From Prevotella sp. (GTDB taxonomy: Bacteria > Bacteroidota > Bacteroidia > Bacteroidales > Bacteroidaceae): a DNA stretch of 48,043 nt. This document shows positions 15,896 to 23,292 of this stretch, piece by piece. Under the pieces are notes generated by a model. That model was given only the letters and a program-made list of their open reading frames with translations, was not told the origin of the DNA and did not search any database. A program made the translations under genes and the position numbers. Positions within the stretch are counted from its first letter, which is position 1, and every line of letters begins with the position of its first letter. The stretch is from the NCBI GenBank assembly GCA_017627765.1, contig JAGAGD010000074.1, positions 1 through 48,043 of the forward strand, written 5' to 3'.

Positions 15896-17887
15896 CTAAA
15901 GCGGAATATATTCCTTGAATGCTTCCATTGCTTCGTAGCAGGCAAGCCCTAAGTCGTCGTAGAGTTTTGCTGTGGCGCGGTTTCGGTCTTCAGCTCGCTG
16001 CCAGAACAGTCGCTCATCGTTTCCTAAGAACGGAGCACTCTCCATTTGCGACTGGTGCTTCAATATAGCATTACGCTTATGGCGCAGTTCTTCAGGACTC
16101 ATAGGTACACACATCTCTATATTCTCTATCTCCCATTCAGCCCACGCTCCACGATACATCCATATTCTGCACTCATCCAGCCACTTAGCTCCAGACTGTT
16201 TTTCTTCGTCTATTGCAGCCAAGACCGCATCGGTACATTTCTTGTGTGTGCCATGAGGGTCTGCCAAGTCGCCTGCCACATAAATCTGATGAGGCTTTAT
16301 CTGGGCAAGAATCTTCTGAACTATACGCACATCCTCTTCACCCATAGGGTTCTTCTCAATTCTGCCGCTCTCATAGAAAGGCAAATCGAGGAAGTGAACT
16401 CTGTCAAGAGGAATATTGTTGTAGGTACTTGCAGTGCGAGCCTCTCCCCTTCTGATTAGTCCTTTGATAGTCAGAATATCCTTTGTGTCGATGTCGCCTT
16501 CCTTCTTCTGCGCAAGATACTGCTTTATCTCCTGATACTTATTCTTAATGACTTGGTCTGCACTGTCGGCAAATAGTTGGTTGAAACCGTTGATGAAGTG
16601 CATGAAACGCGTCACCTCCTCATCGCCAACGGCAATGTTGCCCGAAGTCTCAAAAACAACATGCACTTCGTGTCCTTGCTCTACAAGCCGTCGGAGCGTT
16701 CCTCCCATCGAAATCACGTCGTCGTCGGGATGAGGCGAGAAGATTACTACTCGTTTCGGGTAAGGCAAAGCACGCTCTGGTCTATAGGTGTCGTCGGCAT
16801 TCGGCTTACCGCCAGGCCATCCCGTTATGGTGTGCTGCAAGTCGTTGAATATCTTTATGTTGGCATTATATGCAGAGCCATAGAGTGCCAGCAGTTCAGA
16901 CAATCCGTTTTCGTTATAATCCTTATTTGTAAGTTTAAGAATAGGTTTCCCTGTCAGTTGGCATAACCATACGAGGGCAGAACGAACCAGCTTGTCTGTC
17001 CATTTGCACGATGCCACAAGCCATGGATGCACAATGCGTGTGAGTCGTCCTGCTGCGGCAAGGTCGATGACAACATGAGCACCATTGTGAGTCTGCAAGA
17101 ACGATGCTGGCAGTTGGTCGGTAATCTTTCCTTCTATTGCCTTCTGAATAATCTCAGCCTTTTCTTCTCCCCATGCAGTCAGGAAAATCTTCCTTGCAGA
17201 GAGTATTGTCTGAATACCAAATGTTATGCTGCATGGCGGCACTTGCTCCTGATTGCTGAAACTCATGGTCATCTCTTCGCGCGTAAGTGGTTCTATAAGT
17301 ATGATGCGCGATGTGCTTGTCATGGTTGAGCCAGGAAGGTTTGTTGCAATGTTTCCTACACGGCCAATGCCTAACAGCATTACGTCTATGCCTCCAAACG
17401 ACTTTATTCGCTGCTCATAGAGGCGGCAGTGCTCTTGCACTTGCTCTTGCGGAATTGTTCCGTCTGGACTGAAGATGTTGTTGGCATCAATGTTGACATG
17501 ATTGAGAAACCTCTCTTTCAGTTGCATTATGCTCTTCACCTTACTGCTCTTCGTATTGGGGAAGTAGTCGTAGGCATTGAAAACTACAACATTATGGAAA
17601 CTCAGTTGCTTCTCCTTGTGCATCTTAATAAGTTCCTGATAGACAGGAGTAAGCGATGAGCCTGTACCTAACCCAAGTACACAAAATCTGCCTTCGTGCT
17701 GTCGGGCTACTATCTCTGCAGCAATCTGCGAAGCAATATGCTGCGCACCCTCGTCGATAGAGGGGAAGATATCTGTTGGTATCTTCTCCATTCTGGTTAT
17801 TTCAGATCGCTCAACGGCTGTACGAGGATGATAGAATTCAGCCGGAACTTTGTTTAAAACAATCTGTGAACTTAGGTTTAGACGCAT
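15896..17887 (-). CDS. NagB-like domain fused to PIG-L/LmbE deacetylase; deaminase site degenerate
   Basis: A 663-residue two-domain protein. Residues about 40-340 have the glucosamine-6-phosphate deaminase fold, with the phosphate loop GLGTGSSLTP (72-81) conserved. The catalytic residues have changed: NMDEY is NAYDY (104-108) and GHIAFNEP is GNIATNLP (178-185). Positions equal to E. coli Asp72, Asp141, His143 and Glu148 read Tyr106, Val177, Asn179 and Leu184. The second domain (about 376-655) is a PIG-L/LmbE N-deacetylase with intact SPHPDDD (384-390) and DPHGTHKKC (543-551) zinc motifs. It should therefore be a deacetylase with a sugar-phosphate-binding domain rather than a deaminase. True nagB lies 136 bases upstream on the same strand. 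Confidence 0.93.
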   Translation of the reverse strand: MRLNLSSQIVLNKVPAEFYHPRTAVERSEITRMEKIPTDIFPSIDEGAQHIASQIAAEIVARQHEGRFCVLGLGTGSSLTPVYQELIKMHKEKQLSFHNVVVFNAYDYFPNTKSSKVKSIMQLKERFLNHVNIDANNIFSPDGTIPQEQVQEHCRLYEQRIKSFGGIDVMLLGIGRVGNIATNLPGSTMTSTSRIILIEPLTREEMTMSFSNQEQVPPCSITFGIQTILSARKIFLTAWGEEKAEIIQKAIEGKITDQLPASFLQTHNGAHVVIDLAAAGRLTRIVHPWLVASCKWTDKLVRSALVWLCQLTGKPILKLTNKDYNENGLSELLALYGSAYNANIKIFNDLQHTITGWPGGKPNADDTYRPERALPYPKRVVIFSPHPDDDVISMGGTLRRLVEQGHEVHVVFETSGNIAVGDEEVTRFMHFINGFNQLFADSADQVIKNKYQEIKQYLAQKKEGDIDTKDILTIKGLIRRGEARTASTYNNIPLDRVHFLDLPFYESGRIEKNPMGEEDVRIVQKILAQIKPHQIYVAGDLADPHGTHKKCTDAVLAAIDEEKQSGAKWLDECRIWMYRGAWAEWEIENIEMCVPMSPEELRHKRNAILKHQSQMESAPFLGNDERLFWQRAEDRNRATAKLYDDLGLACYEAMEAFKEYIPL

Positions 17888-18023
17888 AATTTATAGTTCA
17901 TAGTTCATAATGCATAGTGCAAAGTGATACTGGATTAACGATTAAAGAATAAAGATTAATGACCTGTCAAAGTCCTCATAACTCATAACTCAAAACTAGT
18001 TAACGTTATCGTTCCCGTTAAAG
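17888..18023 (-). repeat. Modular intergenic word repeat, reverse copy
   Basis: On the plus strand the words run in the opposite order to the 12.6 kb copy: TATAGTTCATAGTTCATAAT, ACTGGATTAACGATTAAAG, a TGTCAAAG remnant, CTCATAACTCATAACTC and GTTAACGTTATCGTTCCCG. It fills the whole gap between nagB and the NagB-like gene. Confidence 0.75.
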
Positions 18024-18818
18024 TTAAATAATTGTCGCCTTTTCAATATCCTTGAAGTATCTGTAGGTGCCAACTTTAAGTTCGTCGGTAGCAGCCTCGT
18101 CGCATACTATTATGCCGTGACGATGCATCTGCAGGGCACTGATAGTCCACATGTGAGTTACGCCACCTTCTACTGCTGCCTGCAAAGCGCGGGCCTTATG
18201 GTGACCGTTTACGAGAATCATCACTTCTTTAGCATCCATCACAGTTCCAACACCTACAGTCAGAGCCTGCTTTGGCACCATATTTATGTCGCCGTCGAAG
18301 AAGCGTGAGTTGGCTATTATAGTGTCAGTTGTCAGAGTCTTAACTCTTGTACGCGATGTCAGCGACGAACAAGGTTCGTTGAAGGCGATGTGTCCGTCTG
18401 GACCTATTCCGCCAACAAACAGGTCGATGCCTCCTGCCTCACAAATCATCTGCTCATATCTGCTGCACTCCTCCTCAAGGTTTTCAGCATTGCCATTGAG
18501 TATATGTATATTCTCTTTCGGGCAGTCAATATGGTCGAAAAGATTTCGCGCCATGAATGAGTGATAACTCTCTGGGTGTGCTTCGTCAAGACCAACATAC
18601 TCGTCCATGTTGAACGTAACCACATTCTTAAACGACACACGGCCTGCACGATAAGCCTCAACAAGGCAGGCATACATTCCTTCTGGCGAAGAACCTGTAG
18701 GCAGACCCAGCACAAAAGGTTTTTCGGCTGTAGGTTTTGCCTCGTTTATTTTTTCTATAACGTGTTCGGCTGCCCAGCGAGACATATTCTCATAGTCTTT
18801 CTCAATTATTAAGCGCAT
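18024..18818 (-). CDS. nagB: Glucosamine-6-phosphate deaminase
   Basis: A 264-residue canonical NagB, converting glucosamine-6-phosphate to fructose-6-phosphate and ammonia in the cytoplasm, the last step of GlcNAc and glucosamine catabolism. Active-site residues match the E. coli numbering exactly: Asp72 in NMDEYVG, and Asp141, His143 and Glu148 in [11 protein letters not shown]. The phosphate loop [10 protein letters not shown] is at 38-47. A good Bacteroidetes promoter lies about 110 bases upstream. Downstream on the same strand are the NagB-like/PIG-L fusion and a transporter, suggesting an amino-sugar operon. No nagA is visible in the window. Confidence 0.97.
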   Translation of the reverse strand: MRLIIEKDYENMSRWAAEHVIEKINEAKPTAEKPFVLGLPTGSSPEGMYACLVEAYRAGRVSFKNVVTFNMDEYVGLDEAHPESYHSFMARNLFDHIDCPKENIHILNGNAENLEEECSRYEQMICEAGGIDLFVGGIGPDGHIAFNEPCSSLTSRTRVKTLTTDTIIANSRFFDGDINMVPKQALTVGVGTVMDAKEVMILVNGHHKARALQAAVEGGVTHMWTISALQMHRHGIIVCDEAATDELKVGTYRYFKDIEKATII

Positions 18819-18933
18819 TGTTATTTCCTTTCCTTTTTTATATAGTTTATTTCGTTATGTTTCAATTCTTTCAGCAATTTGTTTACTTTTTCAGCACCTT
18901 CAGAGCCGCTAAAACCCTTCGCTGCCTGCCATG

Positions 18934-18964
18934 CAAAATTAGAAATTTCCGAATAAACAACAAA
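18934..18964 (-). promoter_or_regulatory. Promoter of nagB
   Basis: Minus strand TTTG (18964-18961), 19 bases, TAATTTTG (18941-18934). The expected start near 18927 gives a leader of about 110 bases, in which the 38 codons before nagB are open but lack an ATG. Confidence 0.75.
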
Positions 18965-19114
18965 ATTTTCATACTGTTTTCATCACGTTTTTTTCAATAT
19001 AACGCCAACATCTTATGGTAAATCAATAAACAATGCCCCAGAAAACCTGCCGATTTTTCAGATTATAAATGCCGAAAAAGTAGCAGAAGTATAGTATGAA
19101 ATTTTTTGACAAAA

Positions 19115-19450
19115 CATTTTTAAATTGATTAACTATACGCCTCCATAACTTAAAAATTTTCGACCGAGCAAAAAGAAGTTGCAAAATATGCGAGTATTTG
19201 GCGGTTTCTTGTCGTTTTTGGTAAATTGTTCAATATCAAGACATTATACGTTTCGTCTCATAATTCATAAGTGTTAAAAAAGTCAAAGGGCATCTTTCGC
19301 AGTGTGAAAGGGCACCTTTGGCAGTGCAATATGCCACATATCGCACTGCGATATGCCACGTTTCGCATCGCGAAAGGACACCTTTCACTTTTTCGTTCAT
19401 CACGACCGTTCACATAGTTTAAGCCAATTGATTAACAAATAAACAGTTTT
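19115..19450 (-). repeat. Dispersed ~340 bp repeat, copy 2
   Basis: The reverse complement of copy 1 over nearly its full length; the 22-bp array is almost identical and the flanks are more diverged. ATTGATTAAC occurs near both ends in the same orientation. No ORF is conserved. It lies between nagB and the predicted small RNA, in an otherwise gene-free stretch. Confidence 0.88.
19282..19381 (-). repeat. 22-bp tandem dyad array, copy 2
   Basis: Units end at 19381, 19359, 19337 and 19315, with a partial unit to 19282: the same period and order as in copy 1. The only clear difference I find inside the dyads is the centre of the third unit (AGT against ACT). Confidence 0.85.
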
Positions 19451-19565
19451 TTACATTCAGCATCGTGCCAAGAGGAAAAAGCACCTGAAATCTTTCTCTA
19501 GATTGAAAAAACGGTTTGTCAAAATTTTTCACACTTTTCTTATTGAAAAATCTTGACAAAGTGAC

Positions 19566-19595
19566 AAAAAAACTGCTGCGAAAAAAACGCAGCAG
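19566..19595 (-). terminator. Intrinsic terminator of the predicted small RNA
   Basis: CTGCTGCG (19573-19580), a seven-base loop and CGCAGCAG (19588-19595) form a perfect GC-rich stem; on the minus strand it is followed by TTTTTTT. No minus-strand CDS ends nearby, so it must serve an RNA without an ORF. Confidence 0.85.
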
Positions 19596-19701
19596 AACCG
19601 AAATTTGTTTTTAATTTTTGTAGACTAAGTTTTAAAAGTATTGAATCTTGAAAATCGGTATGTTTAAAAATCCGATGATATAATCTTATTTTGTGTTAAT
19701 C
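19566..19701 (-). ncRNA. Predicted small RNA, ~135 nt, no ORF
   Basis: A perfect promoter (TTTG, 20 bases, TATCTTTG) points toward a perfect 8-base hairpin followed by seven U's, about 135 bases away on the same strand. Nothing between them encodes a protein: no ATG is present on that strand. The predicted RNA is AU-rich, has a small internal stem (ATCGG with CCGAT, about 19675 and 19655) and ends in the terminator. I do not recognise it as tmRNA, RNase P RNA, SRP RNA or 6S RNA. Its position between nagB and hflX makes regulation of amino-sugar genes conceivable, but this is unsupported by visible base pairing. Confidence 0.6.
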
Positions 19702-19707
19702 TTGTCG

Positions 19708-19739
19708 CAAAGATAAACAAAATATTTTTTATCAACAAA
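19708..19739 (-). promoter_or_regulatory. Promoter of the predicted small RNA
   Basis: On the minus strand TTTG (19739-19736), exactly 20 bases, TATCTTTG (19715-19708), the same spacing as the best gene promoters in this window. The start is expected near 19701. Confidence 0.75.
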
Positions 19740-19808
19740 CTTTTCGAGCAAAAAGTTAGAATTTTCCTCAAATTAACATTAAAATGACAGTTGACTATAT
19801 GAGTTATA

Positions 19809-19925
19809 AGAATGTTAACGGGAACGAGAACGGGAACGGGAACTATCTTAATTGATAATTACGTTCTCGTTAATCATTATTCTTTAATCGTTAATCCTTA
19901 ATCAAGTGCAACTATAAACTTCCCC
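19809..19925 (+). repeat. Modular intergenic word repeat, forward copy
   Basis: Word order as at 12.6 kb: GTTAACGGGAACGAGAACGG, TTAATTGATAATTA, a TTCTTTAATCGTTAATCC word, then GTGCAACTATAAACT, followed by a C/T-rich run (CTTCCCCCTTCCCCCTTCTC). Confidence 0.75.
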
Positions 19926-19974
19926 CTTCCCCCTTCTCAGTCTGTGAAAAAAAAATAATATTAGAGGTTTATTC

Positions 19975-20005
19975 TTTAATTATTCAAAAGATTATAGTAT
20001 TTTTG
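19975..20005 (+). promoter_or_regulatory. Promoter of hflX
   Basis: TATTTTTG (19998-20005) fits -7 exactly; TTTA at 19975-19978 fits three of four -33 positions at 19 bases. A small hairpin (ACCTAT/ATAGGT) lies in the leader. Confidence 0.55.
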
Positions 20006-20085
20006 CCTTTTGTTTGTACCTATATATAAAAATAGGTGCATCGTCAGAGAAAGAAATAGTATAATTAGCATATATCTATAGGATT

Positions 20086-21348
20086 ATGAAAGAATTTGTG
20101 ATAAGCGACGCCAAGACCGAAACAGCGGTTCTGGTCGGTCTCATCACTCAGCAACAAGACGAGGATAAGACTAAGGAATACTTAGACGAACTGGAGTTTC
20201 TTGCAGACACGGCTGGAGCTGTGACTGTAAAGAGATTTACCCAGCGCGTTGGCGGCCCCAACCAGACAAGTTATGTGGGCAAGGGTAAACTCGAAGAAAT
20301 ACGCGAATATATAGAAAACGAAGAGGATGCCGACAGACCTGTGGGCATGGTCATCTTCGACGACGAACTGACTGCAAAGCAGATTCGCAACATTGAACAG
20401 GTGCTGAAAGTGAAAATACTCGACCGCACATCGCTCATTCTCGACATCTTTGCCATGAGAGCTCAGACGGCTGCGGCAAAGACTCAGGTTGAGTTGGCTC
20501 AATACCGCTACATGCTTCCCCGACTGCAGCGTCTATGGACTCACCTTGAGCGACAGGGCGGAGGCTCAGGAAGCGGCGGCGGCAAGGGTAGTGTAGGACT
20601 GCGCGGACCAGGTGAAACTCAGTTGGAGATGGACCGCCGAATTATTCTCGGCCGCATGAGTCTGCTCAAACAGCGACTGGCAGAGATAGACAAACAGAAA
20701 ACTACACAGCGAAAGAATCGCGGCAGACTGATCCGTGCAGCACTAGTGGGATATACCAACGTGGGCAAGTCAACAATAATGAATATGCTCTCTAAGAGTG
20801 AAGTTTTTGCAGAGAACAAATTGTTTGCAACTCTCGACACAACTGTCAGAAAGGTTGTTGTAGACAATCTGCCCTTCCTTCTTGCCGACACCGTCGGATT
20901 TATACGCAAGTTGCCTACCGACCTTGTAGACTCTTTCAAGTCGACACTCGACGAGGTTCGCGAAGCCGACTTGCTTATTCATGTTGTAGACATCTCCCAC
21001 CCCGACTTTGAAGAACAGATAAAGGTGGTTGAGAAGACTCTGGCAGACTTAGGCTGTGCAGACAAGCCTTCTATGATTGTATTCAACAAGATTGATGCCT
21101 ACACATGGAAGGAAAAAGAACCCGACGACCTTACGCCTGCAACCAAAGAAAACATCTCGCTCGACGACCTGCGCCGCACGTGGATGGCAAAGCTGCAAGA
21201 CAACTGCATCTTCATTTCAGCAGCCGAGCGCATCAACATAGAAGAGCTGCGAAGCGTTGTCTATAAGCGCGTAAAGCAGCTTCATGTGCAGAAATATCCT
21301 TATCATGACTTTCTCTACGACATGGTTGAGGATGAAACTAATATATAA
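20086..21348 (+). CDS. hflX: GTPase HflX, ribosome-associated
   Basis: A 420-residue HflX-type GTPase that binds the 50S subunit and, in other bacteria, splits stalled or heat-damaged ribosomes. The N-terminal HflX domain (about 1-170) includes VGKGKLEEI and ends in the Gly/Ser-rich linker [11 protein letters not shown]. The family signature [15 protein letters not shown] (171-185) follows, then a helical arm and the G domain. G1 is GYTNVGKST (222-230), G3 is [10 protein letters not shown] (about 269) and G4 is NKID (about 334). The length is normal. The next gene follows after 25 bases, so the two are probably one operon. Confidence 0.97.
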   Translation: MKEFVISDAKTETAVLVGLITQQQDEDKTKEYLDELEFLADTAGAVTVKRFTQRVGGPNQTSYVGKGKLEEIREYIENEEDADRPVGMVIFDDELTAKQIRNIEQVLKVKILDRTSLILDIFAMRAQTAAAKTQVELAQYRYMLPRLQRLWTHLERQGGGSGSGGGKGSVGLRGPGETQLEMDRRIILGRMSLLKQRLAEIDKQKTTQRKNRGRLIRAALVGYTNVGKSTIMNMLSKSEVFAENKLFATLDTTVRKVVVDNLPFLLADTVGFIRKLPTDLVDSFKSTLDEVREADLLIHVVDISHPDFEEQIKVVEKTLADLGCADKPSMIVFNKIDAYTWKEKEPDDLTPATKENISLDDLRRTWMAKLQDNCIFISAAERINIEELRSVVYKRVKQLHVQKYPYHDFLYDMVEDETNI

Positions 21349-21373
21349 AAGCATCAAACTCTTATAAATTAAC

Positions 21374-23221
21374 ATGAAAGACTACAGAACCCTTACTAAT
21401 GAAGAAATAAATCGTCTGGAAGAACAAGGATGCAGTGCTGAAGACTGGACTGCGATAAGCGTTGCAGACGACTTTTCTACATCACATATACATAATGTTT
21501 CGTTCTACGGAGAAGTAAATCTCGGTGTGTTTGAGAAAAACGTTGAGGTGAGCCAAGACTTTCTGAAACATTCAGGAATAAAGAATGCTACACTAAGAAA
21601 TGTTACTATAGGCGACAACTGCCTGATTGAAAACATAGGAAACTTCATAAACAACTACACTATAGGCGAAGACTGCTACATCTCTAATGTGAACACGATG
21701 GAGACAACCGACGGCGCAACCTTCGGAGAAGGCCATCTGATAAGCGTTCTCAACGAGGTTGGCGAGGGCAACATCATGCTGTTTGACGGGCTTACTTCGC
21801 AATTGGCAGCCCTAATGGTTAAGCATTTCCACGACCGTGAACTGATGTCTACGCTGAAGAAGATGATAAAGGAAGACATTCAGAATACAGTTCCTGAACG
21901 CGGAACCATAGGCGACAGAGTGAAAGTCATCAACACTGGCGAGATAACCAACACGCATATCAACGACGACTGTCAGATAATAGGTGCAACAAGGCTGTCT
22001 GACTGTTCTATAAAGAGTATTCCCGAAGCAAGCGTATATATAGGCAGCGGAGTAATTTGCGAGAACTCTATCATCTACGACGGTTCAACCATACTCAACT
22101 CTGTTAAGCTGGAGAACTGCTTTGTTGGCGAGGCTTGCCATATCACCAATGGATTTACAGCCGACAGCAGCATCTTCTTTGCCAACTCATTTATGGCTAA
22201 CGGCGAGGCCTGCGCTGCTTTCTGCGGTCCGTTCTCAGCTTCTCACCACAAGAGTTCGCTGCTCATCGGCGGTCAGTTCTCTTTCTATAATGCTGGTTCG
22301 GCAACCAACTTTTCTAACCATGCCTACAAGATGGGACCTATGCACTACGGCGAAATGGAGCGAGGCTCTAAGACAGCCAGCGGTGCATATCTGCTCATGC
22401 CTGCTCAGATTGGTGCATTCTCAGTTTGCTTCGGCAAACTGATGTATCATCCTGATACCAGAAACGTGCCGTTCTCTTATCTGATAGCATATTCAGACAC
22501 CATGTATCTTGTTCCAGGAAGGAATCTTACGACCGTAGGACTTTACCGCGACATAAGGAAATGGCCTACAAGAGACAAGCGACCAAGACCTGGACAAAAG
22601 AGCATAGTAAACTTTGACTGGCTCAGTCCGTTTACAGTCGGCGAGATTGTTCAGGGCAAGAAGATACTTGAAGACCTCCGCGCTGCTTCTGGCAACAAAG
22701 TCTCTACATACAACTATCATGAATATGTAATAAAGAACAGTGCGCTGAAGACTGGCATTCAGAACTACGACATGGCTCTGAGAATATTCATGGGTGCGGT
22801 GCTTAAACGCCATCCTCTTCGTGAGCCGTCTACCGACATTGGCATAGGCAAGTGGAACGACCTTTCTGGCTTGCTGCTGCCTGAGTCGGAAGAAATAAGA
22901 ATTATTGATGACATAAAGAACGGAACACTCTCAGACATCAATAAGGTGCTAAAGCGTTTCAACGACATACACAACAACTATAATGAATACAGATGGGCAT
23001 GGGCTTACCAGCTTATGTGCAACTATTATGGCCTCGACATAATCACTGAGGAGGATGCTGAGCGTATTCGTCAAGACTATGTCACAGCCCGCCGTGCATG
23101 GATAGCCGAGATCAGAGTTGATGCTGAAAAGGAATATCAACTTGGCGATGTTGAAGAAAGTGTGCTCAACAACTTCCTTGCACAACTGGACAAGGAAATA
23201 GAATATGAGCAGTGGGACTAA
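21374..23221 (+). CDS. DUF4954 protein with left-handed beta-helix repeats
   Basis: A 615-residue protein. Residues about 60-320 hold hexapeptide-type repeats with many small-hydrophobic-then-polar turns (NCLIENIG, DCYISNV, DCQIIGATRLSDCS, SVYIGSGVICENSIIYDGS), typical of a left-handed parallel beta-helix as in sugar-nucleotide acyltransferases and pyrophosphorylase tails. The region around SASHHKSSLLIGGQFSFYNAGSATN-type residues (about 296-320) is strongly patterned and may form the active site. The C-terminal 200 residues are helical. This fits DUF4954, found in Bacteroidetes and spirochaetes, with no proven role. It follows hflX by 25 bases. Confidence 0.88.
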   Translation: MKDYRTLTNEEINRLEEQGCSAEDWTAISVADDFSTSHIHNVSFYGEVNLGVFEKNVEVSQDFLKHSGIKNATLRNVTIGDNCLIENIGNFINNYTIGEDCYISNVNTMETTDGATFGEGHLISVLNEVGEGNIMLFDGLTSQLAALMVKHFHDRELMSTLKKMIKEDIQNTVPERGTIGDRVKVINTGEITNTHINDDCQIIGATRLSDCSIKSIPEASVYIGSGVICENSIIYDGSTILNSVKLENCFVGEACHITNGFTADSSIFFANSFMANGEACAAFCGPFSASHHKSSLLIGGQFSFYNAGSATNFSNHAYKMGPMHYGEMERGSKTASGAYLLMPAQIGAFSVCFGKLMYHPDTRNVPFSYLIAYSDTMYLVPGRNLTTVGLYRDIRKWPTRDKRPRPGQKSIVNFDWLSPFTVGEIVQGKKILEDLRAASGNKVSTYNYHEYVIKNSALKTGIQNYDMALRIFMGAVLKRHPLREPSTDIGIGKWNDLSGLLLPESEEIRIIDDIKNGTLSDINKVLKRFNDIHNNYNEYRWAWAYQLMCNYYGLDIITEEDAERIRQDYVTARRAWIAEIRVDAEKEYQLGDVEESVLNNFLAQLDKEIEYEQWD

Positions 23222-23283
23222 TTAATTGATAATTATCTAATGTTAACGTCAACTCGTTTACTTGTCAACTTATAAACTTAATA
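23222..23283 (+). repeat. Intergenic word repeat, short forward copy
   Basis: AATTAATTGATAATTATC, a GTTAACGTC remnant and CTCGTTTACTTGTCAACTT fill the gap before the M16 gene. Confidence 0.6.
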
Positions 23284-23292
23284 TATATTTAT

